NCBI GenBank assembly: GCA_035513215.1
Contig: DATKCK010000059.1
Coordinates: forward strand, 1 to 42,567
Reading direction: 5' to 3'
DNA from: DATCZB01 sp035513215
GTDB lineage: Bacteria > Pseudomonadota > Gammaproteobacteria > Steroidobacterales > Rariloculaceae
DNA: 42,567 nt
Position 1 is the stretch's first letter, and every line of letters begins with the position of its first letter. Below the pieces are notes generated by a model. The model did not search any database. It had not been told where the DNA came from and saw only the letters and a list, made by a program, of their open reading frames with translations. The translations under genes and the position numbers were made by a program. Below, piece by piece: positions 32,354 to 40,243 of the stretch.

Positions 32354-33787
32354 ATGGCCGTAGATTTCAGAGGACATCCGATGTTCGCGCAGCGGGGCTT
32401 CAACGCGCCGACGCGCTTCGAGGCCGATATCTACGACTGCGAGGTCTGGGGCGAGATCCCGAGCGACATCGAAGGCACGTTCTACCGACTGCAATGCGAT
32501 TTCGCGTACCCGCCGCCCGAGAACGAGTGGCCGACGGGCTTCAACGGCGACGGCCACGTCAGCACGTTCCGCTTCGCCAACGGCTCGGTCGATTTCAAGG
32601 CGCGCTACATCAAGACCGACCGGCTGATGACCGAGCGCAAGCACCGGCGCCGCCTCTGGGGCGTCTATCGCAACCACTTCACCGACGATCCGCTCGTCGC
32701 CGAGGTCGACCGCGGCGCGGCCAACACGCATCTCTACTGGCACGGCGGCAAGCTGCTCGTATTGAAGGAGGACGCGCTGCCGTACTACATCGATCCGATC
32801 ACGCTCGAGACTTACGGCTCGTGGGATTTCCACGGGAAATGGACGGCGACGAGCATGTCGGCGCATCCAAAGATCGATCCGGTGACGGGCGAGATGATCG
32901 CCTACAGCTATCAGGCGAGGGGCGATCTTTCCGACGACATCGCGGTCTATACGGTCAATCAGGCCGGCCATATCACGAACGAGGTCTGGCTGAAATCGCC
33001 TTATCTCGGAATCATCCACGATATCGCGATCACGCAGAAATACATCGTAATTCCGGTCATCGCGCGCACGACTAGCCTGGAGCGGCTTCAGTCGGGCGAG
33101 CCGATGTGGGAGTGGAACGGCGACCTGCCGACGATGGTCGGCCTGTTGCCGCGGGACGGCGATGCCAGCGACGTCCGCTGGTTCCAGGGCCCGGCACGGA
33201 ACACGCTGCATTTCCTGAACGCCGCCGACGACGGCAACCGCGTCGTCATGGATCTGCCGGTCTCCGACACCGAGCGCTCGCCGTCGCAGATCAAGCGCTG
33301 GATTTTCGACATGAACTCGCGCAACGACCGCTTCGGCGAGGAAGTCGTGTCGACGGCGAACGGCGTGCTCGCGCGCATGGACGACCGCTACCTCTCGCTG
33401 CCTTATCGCTACGGATTCGTCGGCAACAGCGATCCTGACCTGCCGTTCGACGCCGAGCGTGCCGGCGGTCCGCGCCGCACGACGAACACCTATGTCCGCT
33501 ACGACTTGCGCGGCAACAACGAAAGCGTCTTCTACGTCGGCGACGTGCAGAGCCTTCAGGAGTCGGGCTTCGTGCCGCGCAAGGGCAGCACCGAGGAAGG
33601 CGACGGCTACATCATGGGCGTTGCGAGCAATTACGAGGAGATGGCCTCGGAGCTGCACATCGTCGATGCGAACCGCATGGAGGAGGGCGCGGTCGCCGTC
33701 GTCAAGCTGCCGTTCCGGCTGCGGGGCGGTACGCACGTCAACTGGTTCTCGGCGGCCGAGCTCGCCGAGCAGGAGGCCGGGGTCTGA
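32354..33787 (+). CDS. carotenoid-oxygenase-family enzyme, probable lignostilbene dioxygenase
   Basis: A 477-residue carotenoid cleavage oxygenase with four iron ligands H171 (SAHPKID), H222 (IIHDIAIT), H286 (LHFLNAADDGNR) and H461 (GTHVNWF). The residues that let lignostilbene dioxygenases bind a 4-hydroxystilbene, recalled as F59, Y101 and K134 in Sphingomonas LsdA, appear here as F63 (FNGDGHV), Y105 (GVYRNHF) and K138 (VLKED). These keep exactly the same spacing, and the first three His ligands share the same +4 offset. It should split the central double bond of a phenolic stilbene into two aldehydes. No signal peptide is seen, so it acts in the cytoplasm. GGGGGGAAGG precedes the ATG. Confidence 0.88.
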   Translation: MAVDFRGHPMFAQRGFNAPTRFEADIYDCEVWGEIPSDIEGTFYRLQCDFAYPPPENEWPTGFNGDGHVSTFRFANGSVDFKARYIKTDRLMTERKHRRRLWGVYRNHFTDDPLVAEVDRGAANTHLYWHGGKLLVLKEDALPYYIDPITLETYGSWDFHGKWTATSMSAHPKIDPVTGEMIAYSYQARGDLSDDIAVYTVNQAGHITNEVWLKSPYLGIIHDIAITQKYIVIPVIARTTSLERLQSGEPMWEWNGDLPTMVGLLPRDGDASDVRWFQGPARNTLHFLNAADDGNRVVMDLPVSDTERSPSQIKRWIFDMNSRNDRFGEEVVSTANGVLARMDDRYLSLPYRYGFVGNSDPDLPFDAERAGGPRRTTNTYVRYDLRGNNESVFYVGDVQSLQESGFVPRKGSTEEGDGYIMGVASNYEEMASELHIVDANRMEEGAVAVVKLPFRLRGGTHVNWFSAAELAEQEAGV

Positions 33788-34056
33788 TGAGCATGAATCT
33801 GAAGCCCGGTGCTTTCGACCGGCGCGAGTTTCTCGGTGCCGCGGTTGCGACGGCGGCGCTGCCGGTTGCCTCGCTGATACCGGCGGGCTCGGTGGCGGCG
33901 GCCGTGACGGGGCCGGAGCGGATCGGCGACTGGACGATCGACGATCAATGGACCGGCTATCCTCGCTATGCCGAGGCCATCGGTTGCGGGCGCCCGCGTC
34001 AGTCGTTCGATAAGCCCAGGATCCATCCCGCGGACGCGCCATTCATTCCCTGCTGA
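33787..34056 (+). CDS. small Tat-signal protein of the stilbene cluster
   Basis: An 89-residue protein whose ATG shares one base with the stop of the dioxygenase gene. It begins with a twin-arginine signal, DRREFLGAAVATAALPVASLIPAG, ending near SVAAA. Only about 50 residues remain, with WTIDDQWTGYPRYAEAIGCGRP and a final ...APFIPC; the two Cys could form a disulfide. I do not recognise a family. Tat export and position suggest a small subunit or chaperone for a folded periplasmic partner such as the PQQ enzyme or the NTF2 protein next to it; that is inference. It could also be the remnant of a longer Tat protein. Confidence 0.7.
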   Translation: MSMNLKPGAFDRREFLGAAVATAALPVASLIPAGSVAAAVTGPERIGDWTIDDQWTGYPRYAEAIGCGRPRQSFDKPRIHPADAPFIPC

Positions 34057-34070
34057 CCGGAGAAGGCGCA

Positions 34071-36173
34071 ATGCCTGAAGCTCGCGCGCGTTTCGTATCG
34101 GTCCTGACCGGCGTTCTCGCCGTCGTATCGGTTTTCGCACTCGGCGCGGTTCCATCCGTTCTCGCGCAGCCCGTCGATCACGCCGCGCTCGATGCGCTCG
34201 AGGCCGACATCGTCCGGGCCGAGGACGTCAGCGCGATCAAGCGGCTGCAACGCGCCTACGGTTACTACCTCGACAAGGGCATGTGGGCCGATCTCGCCGC
34301 GCTATTCGCCGACGATGCCGTCGCGAACTATCCGGCCGGCGTCTTCGTCGGCATCGACAGCATCGGCAGGCATCTGTTTCTCAACGTCGGCGGCGTCGAG
34401 ATCGGCGAGACGGGCCTCGGGGGCGGGCGCCTCTACAACCACATGAGCATCCAGCCGGTCGTGCATCTCGATCCCGGCGGCGAGACGGCCAAAGGCCGCT
34501 GGCGCGCCGTCGCGATGTTCGGCAACTTCGGCGGCACGGGTACCTGGGCCGAGGGCGTCTACGAGATGACCTACGTCAAGGACGACGGCGTCTGGAAGAT
34601 CCGGACGCTCGACTATCACTCGGGCTTCGCCGCCGCGTACGAGACGGGCTGGGTACCGCCCGAGGAGTCGGCCGGCTCGCCCCGCGGACCGCGCAATCTG
34701 CCGCACGCGCCCGATCGGCCGCGCGACATGCCCTGCGAGGGCTTTCCGGCCGCTTGCCTGGCGCCGTTTCACTACGACAATCCCGGCACCGGCGACGGGG
34801 GTTTCCTCTGGGTCGATCGGGGACCGGGCGCCATCGAAGGCAGCGGCGACGTGACCGAGCGCGCCGAACCGCTCGTGCTTCGCGCCGAGCGGCTCGCGGC
34901 CGAGACCGAGATCGAGAACCTCCAGCGCATCTACGGTTTCTACGTCGATCAGGGGCACTGGTCCGAGGCCGCGTCGCTCTTCGCCGAAAGCGGCACGATC
35001 GAGATCGGGCTTCAGGGCGTATATCGTGGGCCTGAAAGGATAGAGAGGTTGCTGAGCCTCGAGGGGCCCCATGGTCTCGGCGACGGCTGGCTCAACGACC
35101 GCGTGCAGCTTCAGATCGTCGTGACCGTCGGCGAGGACGGCCGCACGGCGAAGTCGCGCAGCCGCGAGCTCGGAATGACCGGTGTTTACGAAAGCCACGC
35201 TCACTGGAGCGAGGGCATCTACGAGAACACCTATATCAAGGAAGACGGCGTCTGGAAGTATCGGTCGATGCGGTTCTATCCGACTTTCGTCGCGAGCTAC
35301 GAAGGCGGCTGGACCGGCGATGCGCAGCCGCTGCCCGGGCCGAGCGACACGGCGCCGCCCGATGCGCTGCCGACCGAGATCTACGAGATCTACCCGGCCG
35401 CGCACATCCCGCCTTATCACTATGTGAATCCGGCATCGGGCACCGAGCCCGTTTATCCGGCCGGGGCCGGCCGCCCGAGCCGCGCCGCGATCCGCGCCGC
35501 GACGGCGCGCGTCGAGCATCCCGACGGACGCGCGCCGCGCTTCAGGCTCGATGAATCGAACGTCGCCGGCGCCGTCGCCGAAGCGGCGCGCCTCGTCGCC
35601 CGCTTCAGGGACTATCACGAGATCGAGAATCTCGAGAGCGCCTACGGCTTTTATCTCGACAAGAACCTCTGGGACGATCTCGCCGATCTGTTCGCCGCGG
35701 ACAGCTCGATGGAGCTCGCGCAGCGAGGCATCTACTCGGGCCCGGGCCGCGTGCGCGGGTTCCTGCTCAACGTCTTCGGGCGCGGCGGCGAGGGTCCGGT
35801 CGAGGGACAGCTCGGTAATCATCTGCAATGGCAGCCCGTCATCACCGTCTCGCCGGACGGCACGACGGCGAAGATCCGCTCGCGCATGTTCCAGCAGATG
35901 AGCCGCGGCGGGCGCGCCTCGATGGGGGCGGCGATCTACGAGAACGAGGCCGTCAAAGAAGACGGGCGCTGGAAGCTCTCCAGCGTTCATGCGTACAACA
36001 CCTGGGGCGCGGGTTACGACACGGGCTGGGTCACGGGCGCGAGCGGATTCGTGCCGGGGCCGAGCGCCGATTTTCCGCCCGATGCGCCGCCGAGCTTCGA
36101 GTTTCAGATGTGGCCGAACGTCTACCAGAAACCGTACCACTACGAGCACCCCGTCACCGGCGACAGGCCGTGA
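34071..36173 (+). CDS. exported protein with three tandem NTF2/SnoaL-like domains
   Basis: A 700-residue protein with a Sec signal (about 1-33, ending VLAQ) and three homologous SnoaL-like domains at about 50-195, 275-413 and 512-655. Each opens with a Y-G-[YF]-Y-x-D-x-x-x-W segment (AYGYYLDKGMW, IYGFYVDQGHW, AYGFYLDKNLW) and contains IYEN/VYEM plus DG-x-WK. Each is followed by a linker with P-[FY]-H-Y-x-x-P-x-[ST]-G (232-241, 448-457, 688-697). Diarylpropane lyase LdpA, which makes lignostilbenes, is an NTF2-like protein, so a stilbene-forming role beside a lignostilbene dioxygenase is attractive. The triple form and export are unusual. GGAGAAGG precedes the ATG. Confidence 0.85.
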   Translation: MPEARARFVSVLTGVLAVVSVFALGAVPSVLAQPVDHAALDALEADIVRAEDVSAIKRLQRAYGYYLDKGMWADLAALFADDAVANYPAGVFVGIDSIGRHLFLNVGGVEIGETGLGGGRLYNHMSIQPVVHLDPGGETAKGRWRAVAMFGNFGGTGTWAEGVYEMTYVKDDGVWKIRTLDYHSGFAAAYETGWVPPEESAGSPRGPRNLPHAPDRPRDMPCEGFPAACLAPFHYDNPGTGDGGFLWVDRGPGAIEGSGDVTERAEPLVLRAERLAAETEIENLQRIYGFYVDQGHWSEAASLFAESGTIEIGLQGVYRGPERIERLLSLEGPHGLGDGWLNDRVQLQIVVTVGEDGRTAKSRSRELGMTGVYESHAHWSEGIYENTYIKEDGVWKYRSMRFYPTFVASYEGGWTGDAQPLPGPSDTAPPDALPTEIYEIYPAAHIPPYHYVNPASGTEPVYPAGAGRPSRAAIRAATARVEHPDGRAPRFRLDESNVAGAVAEAARLVARFRDYHEIENLESAYGFYLDKNLWDDLADLFAADSSMELAQRGIYSGPGRVRGFLLNVFGRGGEGPVEGQLGNHLQWQPVITVSPDGTTAKIRSRMFQQMSRGGRASMGAAIYENEAVKEDGRWKLSSVHAYNTWGAGYDTGWVTGASGFVPGPSADFPPDAPPSFEFQMWPNVYQKPYHYEHPVTGDRP

Positions 36174-36899
36174 ACCGACCGGGGGTTCGCCTGCGCTATT
36201 TCGATGCCCGCGGCAGGGCGCAGTTCATCCGCGCCTGCCTCGCCGCACGCGGCATCGAGTTCGAGGACGAGCGCGTGCCGCTCGACAAGGGCTTTCGCGA
36301 CCTGGCAGGCGATGCGCGACGATCGCGCGCGCACAGGGCCTTTCAAGCGGCTGCCCGTGCTGCATTGTGGCGAGGAGCTCATTCCCGAGACGACCGTGAT
36401 CGCCCAGTTCCTGCATCGCGAGCTAGGTGACGCGGGGGCGCTGAACGCCAGCGACAACCGGCGGCACGACACGCTGCTCTCGATCTGCAACAGCGATCTG
36501 CTGGTGCCTATCGGCATGCTGCTCTGGGCCGAGATGCTGATGGCGGGCATCGACTTGCCGAAGTTCGCTCACGCGACTCTGGCGCGCCGTTCCCGGACGC
36601 TCGATGTCATCGACGAAGCGCTAGGCGAGTGGAACTGGGTCGCGGGCTTCCGCAAGCGCCCTGTCACGCTCGCCGATTGCTTCCTCTGGGACGAGCTCGA
36701 CAAGCAGAGGGTCGTATTCGGTCCGCGCTTCTCGCTGGACGGGAAGCCCACGCTCGCGGCGTTCTACGAGGAGCATCCCGGCCGCGAGACGTTCGAGAGC
36801 CTGCTTGCGGCGCACCCCTGCCAGCTGACTGGTCGTCCCGGAGAAGCCGCCGCAATCGAGAACATTCAGGGCTTCGTCGCCGATGCCGAGGCTGCCTGA
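36170..36899 (+). pseudogene. glutathione S-transferase, disrupted by one extra base
   Basis: GTG 36170 overlaps the stop of the NTF2 gene and starts VRLRYFDARGRAQFIRACLAARGIEFEDERV, a GST N-terminal thioredoxin-like fold. At 36301-36302 the sequence reads GACCTGG, where GACTGG would keep the frame; after it the other frame continues perfectly with WQAMRDDRARTGPFKRLPVL, then PETTVIAQFL and an all-helical GST C-terminal domain to 36899. A single inserted C therefore splits the gene. It is a fresh mutation or a sequencing error; the codons downstream look intact. Without it the protein has about 242 residues. GSTs act in lignin dimer breakdown, which suits the cluster. Confidence 0.85.
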
Positions 36900-37404
36900 C
36901 AGGGAACGAGGCGGGGCGCGCCGATTGACGGTCGGCATTGCGGCGCTTTCGGCGTTGGCGCTGGCAGGGCTCTATCTCTGGCTGCAAAGCCCGGATGATA
37001 CGACCGAAGCGCCGCGACGAAGCCTGGCAGCGGCGCTGTCCGAAGCCAGCCGGGAGCTGCGCAACGCATTCGCAAGCTCGCCCGAGGCGCCGCCCGCCGA
37101 GGCGCCGCCGCCGGGCAGCATGCAGGAGAGCCTGCTCAACGCCGCCGACGGCCACCGGGTGCAGCTTTTCTGGCGCGCGATCACCGACGCCGGCCTCGAC
37201 TGCGTCGAGGTCAGGGCGGTAGGGGCCCTCGGTGCGACCGGCTCCGCCTGGCGCGCCAACTGCGGCGACGCGAGCATCTACCTGATCGAGGTCGACGAGT
37301 TCGGGCGTCTCTCGGTCGCGCCGATGCCCTATGGCGATCTCTACCACCCGGGCATCGAGCTCACTGTGCCCGAGCAGGGGATTCGGTACGAATTCCCCGA
37401 ATAG
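36883..37404 (+). CDS. membrane-anchored hypothetical protein
   Basis: This 173-residue protein begins within the last 17 bases of the GST gene. One membrane helix (LTVGIAALSALALAGLYLWL, about 15-35) is followed by a Pro/Ala-rich linker (SSPEAPPAEAPPPG). A compact periplasmic domain (about 80-173) has two Cys (LDCVEVRAVG and WRANCGDASIYLIEV) that could pair. A TTG at 36925 is another possible start. I do not recognise the family. It may be co-transcribed with the genes on either side. Confidence 0.65.
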   Translation: MPRLPDRERGGARRLTVGIAALSALALAGLYLWLQSPDDTTEAPRRSLAAALSEASRELRNAFASSPEAPPAEAPPPGSMQESLLNAADGHRVQLFWRAITDAGLDCVEVRAVGALGATGSAWRANCGDASIYLIEVDEFGRLSVAPMPYGDLYHPGIELTVPEQGIRYEFPE

Positions 37405-37454
37405 AATGGAAGCCGGCATCCGGCGATCGAACTGACCGGCGAATCGGAGGCGAA

Positions 37455-38111
37455 ATGCAGCTCTGGACAACCTGGCTCGAAACTTTGCGCGCCGTGCTGG
37501 CCCTTCTCTCGTCCGACCTGGGGCTCGGTCTGGGGCTCGCCATCGTCGTCCTGACGCTTTGCCTGCGGGCCGTGCTGTTGCCCGTCTCGTGGTCGTGCGC
37601 CTATCGCGCGTGCCTTCATCAGAAGCGTGTCGGGTGGCTGCAGCCGGAGATTCGGCGGCTCAGGGAACGCTATGCCAACCAGCCGCAGGCGCTGACCGAG
37701 GAGACGATGAAGCTCTATCGGCGGCGGGGATTGCGGCTCGTCGAGACGTGGCCGATCCTCGGCGCCTTCGCGCAGATGCCCGTCTTCCTCGGCATGTTCT
37801 CGGTTCTGCGGCAGGGATTCGAGGGAGCCCGTTTTCTCTGGGTCGCCAGCCTGTCGCGGTCGGATTTCTGGCTGGCATTGATCGCCGGCGCCACGACGGT
37901 GTTGATGATGCTCGCCAATCCCGACCTGCCGGAGCAAACGCGGATGGCGCTGATTCTGATTCCGAGCGTCATCGCATTCGTCTTCGCCCTGAAGTTCGCT
38001 TCGGCGCTCGCGATCTATTGGGTCACCTCGAACTGCTTCACGGCAGCACAGACATTCGCTGTCCATGGCCTGGTGGAGCGACGTATCCGGGCGGGCGACA
38101 TCGAAGTTTAG
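37455..38111 (+). CDS. short YidC/Oxa1-family membrane insertase paralogue
   Basis: ATG 37455 follows CGGAGGCGAA. The 218-residue protein consists only of the five-helix insertase core, without the large periplasmic P1 domain of gram-negative YidC. An Arg in the first core helix (VVLTLCLRAVLLPVSW) occupies the place of the essential hydrophilic-groove Arg. It is followed by the charged hairpin WLQPEIRRLRERYANQPQALTEETMKLYRRRGL and GAFAQMPVFLGMFSVLR. It should help insert small membrane proteins. The genome must also have a full-length YidC elsewhere; why a second one sits here is unclear. Confidence 0.82.
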   Translation: MQLWTTWLETLRAVLALLSSDLGLGLGLAIVVLTLCLRAVLLPVSWSCAYRACLHQKRVGWLQPEIRRLRERYANQPQALTEETMKLYRRRGLRLVETWPILGAFAQMPVFLGMFSVLRQGFEGARFLWVASLSRSDFWLALIAGATTVLMMLANPDLPEQTRMALILIPSVIAFVFALKFASALAIYWVTSNCFTAAQTFAVHGLVERRIRAGDIEV

Positions 38112-38548
38112 GGACGAAGGTCTGAAAGAGAGTTGGCTCCCCGGGCCGGATCCGCAGGATTGGCTACGGGCTATGAAATACAACGTTTTGGTAAAGGATT
38201 CCTTACAAGCTACCCCAAAAAATACCCCGAGAGCACTCCCTGACAGGGCCCTGGGCCGTTTCGGCATATTCATGGGAATCTGTAGCTTCGGAGTGCCTGA
38301 CTTCGAACCTCGTATTCAGTCCCCGTGTAGCAACGGTTTCTGGCGGATTCTTGTCTAATAATGCTTCCCGTAATGTACTGATTCGTATGGGCCACGACGA
38401 GGCTTATTAGACAAAAACGGACTTCCTGAATCCGCTCGCGAGTGACTTCGCGCATGGCCGCTTTCGGATCCAGTCTCGGCCGTTCGGCTTCGCAACACAA
38501 AGGCTGGAAATCGGTAAGGAACAGACAACCAGGTTAGGCCGAGAGTCA
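38112..38548. other. gene-free stretch, lower GC, at the edge of the accessory island
   Basis: No convincing gene lies here on either strand. Open frames are short, lack ribosome binding sites and match nothing I know. The GC content falls compared with the preceding genes. A run TACCCCAAAAAATACCCCG (38210-38228) and an inverted repeat at 38351-38414 stand out. It looks like decayed sequence at a border between chromosome and acquired DNA. Confidence 0.5.
38351..38414. repeat. 11-bp inverted repeat, 42 bp apart
   Basis: TTGTCTAATAA (38351-38361) is the exact reverse complement of TTATTAGACAA (38404-38414). The arms are AT-rich in a GC-rich genome and the spacer holds no gene. It could be a remnant of a small mobile element, a recombination site or an operator. 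Confidence 0.6.
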
Positions 38549-38893
38549 TCAGCACATCGTCGATCTAGTCGGCACCGATCCGGAATCTGTCCTCGACCAC
38601 TGAACTATGTTGTTATCAAACTGGCCCCCAACTGGTCTCTGACGGCTTCGACTGTGTGCTTTCATGAATGTTGATACTTTGGAAACTCTCAGCAGAGTAA
38701 GCAATCGTGTTCGCAACGACGTCTTGGACAAAAGGTCCCTAAAGATTTTTGGAGGAAGCGGTACGCCCCAGCCTGCGTATAGTGCCTCCGTAGCCAGTAT
38801 GTAGCCATACATCAGGAGCGCTGTAGCTTTCGTTTCGTCAATAGCTGAGAGATTGGTAGATACGTCCATGCAGTCATTTCGCAACGCGCGCAA
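38549..38893 (-). CDS. small hypothetical protein after the ImmA gene
   Basis: This possible 114-residue protein starts at TTG 38893, six bases after GAAGAGCT, or at ATG 38869. It follows the ImmA gene by 31 bases on the same strand. Residues 9-70 look protein-like (MDVSTNLSAIDETKATALLMYGYILATEALYAGWGVPLPPKIFRDLL). The rest is Arg/Ser-rich, less convincing, and may reflect a frame disruption. No family recognised. A third gene in an XRE-ImmA operon is common, so it may be a truncated partner. Confidence 0.4.
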   Translation of the reverse strand: MRALRNDCMDVSTNLSAIDETKATALLMYGYILATEALYAGWGVPLPPKIFRDLLSKTSLRTRLLTLLRVSKVSTFMKAHSRSRQRPVGGQFDNNIVQWSRTDSGSVPTRSTMC

Positions 38894-38924
38894 ATCGAGC
38901 TCTTCTTCGATCTACAGAGGAATT

Positions 38925-39803
38925 CTAGCCACGGAATCGTGGCGTCCAGGACTCTTCGAGCTCTTCGTCCGCTTCGAGTTCTTCGGCGTCCGGCAGCTCG
39001 TCGATCGTCAGGATCGTCAGGGTCTTGCCGTAGGGACCGAGGCCGATTGCTTCCTCGTAGACCTCACCTTCGAGCGTGTCGCCGAACCAGTCCTGCATGT
39101 TCGAGTCCTGTCCCACACGCTCGTTGCTCTCGACCTTTGACGTATCGCCGTTGAGTTTCAGGGTCGCGCTGTTCGCGGGCAGCAGCGTACCTTTCCTGAT
39201 CCATTCGATCGCGTCATGCTCGCGCAGCGGATCGGACATGAAGCAGTAATCGACCTGTCTGCCTTGACTGACGACGATGGCGAACGTGGCACGGGATCGC
39301 TGCGTCATCCGGATCGCCGTCGCGATCAAAGAGGTCTCGCACTGCGCGGAGAGATTCACGACAGCATCGAGACCTTCCCCGGCAGTGCGAAGCGCTTCAT
39401 CGAATAGCCATCGCGGCATCAACAGCCGCGATGAAAAGTGATCGGCTTCGAGCTCGAACGGGTCCTTGGTTCCCATGCGCCCGGCATAGGATGCGTGCAT
39501 CCCGTCCTGCATCACGCTCTCGAAATGACCGGGCAGGCGAAAGTGACCGATCTCGTGCCCGATACTGAAGTTCTGATAGCCGACGCTATCAATGGAAGTC
39601 GAATACAGGATTCCGAAATGATTGCCGCACCGAACCAGTATCCCCGAAACGCCGGGCTGTTCCTGCGCCGGAAGGGGACGGATATCGATGCCGACCTCTT
39701 TGGCGATTTGCAGGGGCGAGACCGGCAGGGAATCGATCCCGAGCTCGTGAATAAGCGTTTCCGCTTCGCGCGCGGCGACGTCCTGCCGGAATGCCCTCGA
39801 CAT
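38925..39803 (-). CDS. ImmA/IrrE family metallo-endopeptidase
   Basis: A 292-residue protein with the zinc-peptidase motif H83-E84-I-G-H87-F and the downstream glutamate in DPFELEADHFSS. LLMPRWLF is also typical of the ImmA/IrrE family. The C-terminal half (about 165-292) is an extra domain with an acidic tail. ImmA proteins cleave a partner XRE repressor upon a stress signal and so switch on an element's genes; IrrE does this after DNA damage. Its ATG shares one base with the stop of the XRE gene, so the two form a pair that faces the ubiquitin-like operon. Confidence 0.92.
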   Translation of the reverse strand: MSRAFRQDVAAREAETLIHELGIDSLPVSPLQIAKEVGIDIRPLPAQEQPGVSGILVRCGNHFGILYSTSIDSVGYQNFSIGHEIGHFRLPGHFESVMQDGMHASYAGRMGTKDPFELEADHFSSRLLMPRWLFDEALRTAGEGLDAVVNLSAQCETSLIATAIRMTQRSRATFAIVVSQGRQVDYCFMSDPLREHDAIEWIRKGTLLPANSATLKLNGDTSKVESNERVGQDSNMQDWFGDTLEGEVYEEAIGLGPYGKTLTILTIDELPDAEELEADEELEESWTPRFRG

Positions 39804-40144
39804 CAGGTTTCGTGTTCCCGTTCGGCACGGCGCGCGAGCGATGCCATCATTTCGCGAGCATGCTCACGATCCCGCGCGCTCAGTTTTTCGTAGTCGCGAT
39901 AGAGCTGGTCACCGGATGCGAGCGCAACGCTGTGCGAATCGGTGCGACCCATCAGATAATCGACGGTGGTTTCCAGCGCATCGGCCAGATGGCGTAAGTT
40001 ATCGAACGAGGGCTTGCGCCCGCCCGTCTCGAAATGCGATACGGCGGTTGACTGCAACTTTGCTTTTTTCGCTAGGCCCTCCTGGCTCAGGTCCAGCGCC
40101 CTGCGCCGCTCCTGTAATCGTTTGGCAAATATGTTTTCAGACAC
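39803..40144 (-). CDS. XRE family transcriptional regulator
   Basis: The start is GTG 40144 with AGGAG six bases upstream. The 113-residue protein has an N-terminal HTH (residues 10-65: LQERRRALDLSQEGLAKKAKLQSTAVSHFETGGRKPSFDNLRHLADALETTVDYLMG). A charged helical tail (YRDYEKLSARDREHAREMMASLARRAE) is probably where ImmA cuts or the dimer forms. It most likely represses itself and the divergent ubiquitin-like operon through the inverted sites in the 146-base gap. Confidence 0.92.
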   Translation of the reverse strand: MSENIFAKRLQERRRALDLSQEGLAKKAKLQSTAVSHFETGGRKPSFDNLRHLADALETTVDYLMGRTDSHSVALASGDQLYRDYEKLSARDREHAREMMASLARRAEREHET

Positions 40145-40157
40145 GGTTGACTCCTAG

Positions 40158-40243
40158 TTGACGGAATCGTATAGTCAGAGTTGACGACTTCTAATTAGCC
40201 ACCAGGCGCTCTTTTTTGCCCTCAGACTAGACGATTTCGTCAA
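40158..40243. promoter_or_regulatory. pair of inverted operator-like sites between XRE and the Ubl operon
   Basis: TTGACGGAATCGT (40158-40170) and ACGATTTCGTCAA (40231-40243) are reverse complements except for one base. The right-hand site extends to a perfect palindrome GACGA-TT-TCGTC (40230-40241). Further GTTGAC copies begin at 40146 and 40180. One site sits just upstream of each gene, as expected for a repressor that controls both directions. A TATACG on the minus strand (40173-40168) overlaps the left site and may be the XRE -10. Confidence 0.6.

Noticed and set aside
31979..36149. Two minus-strand frames of 687 and 615 residues across the dioxygenase and NTF2 genes
   Set aside because: Same codon-bias shadow effect; no start signals, no domains, and the plus-strand genes have clear starts and motifs.
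38290..38340. tRNA-like TTCGAA context near 38301, considered as an integration target
   Set aside because: The flanking bases cannot form a T stem and no acceptor, D or anticodon arm is seen.
40001..40144. Plus-strand short frames over the XRE gene
   Set aside because: They lack ribosome binding sites and overlap a clear helix-turn-helix gene on the other strand.
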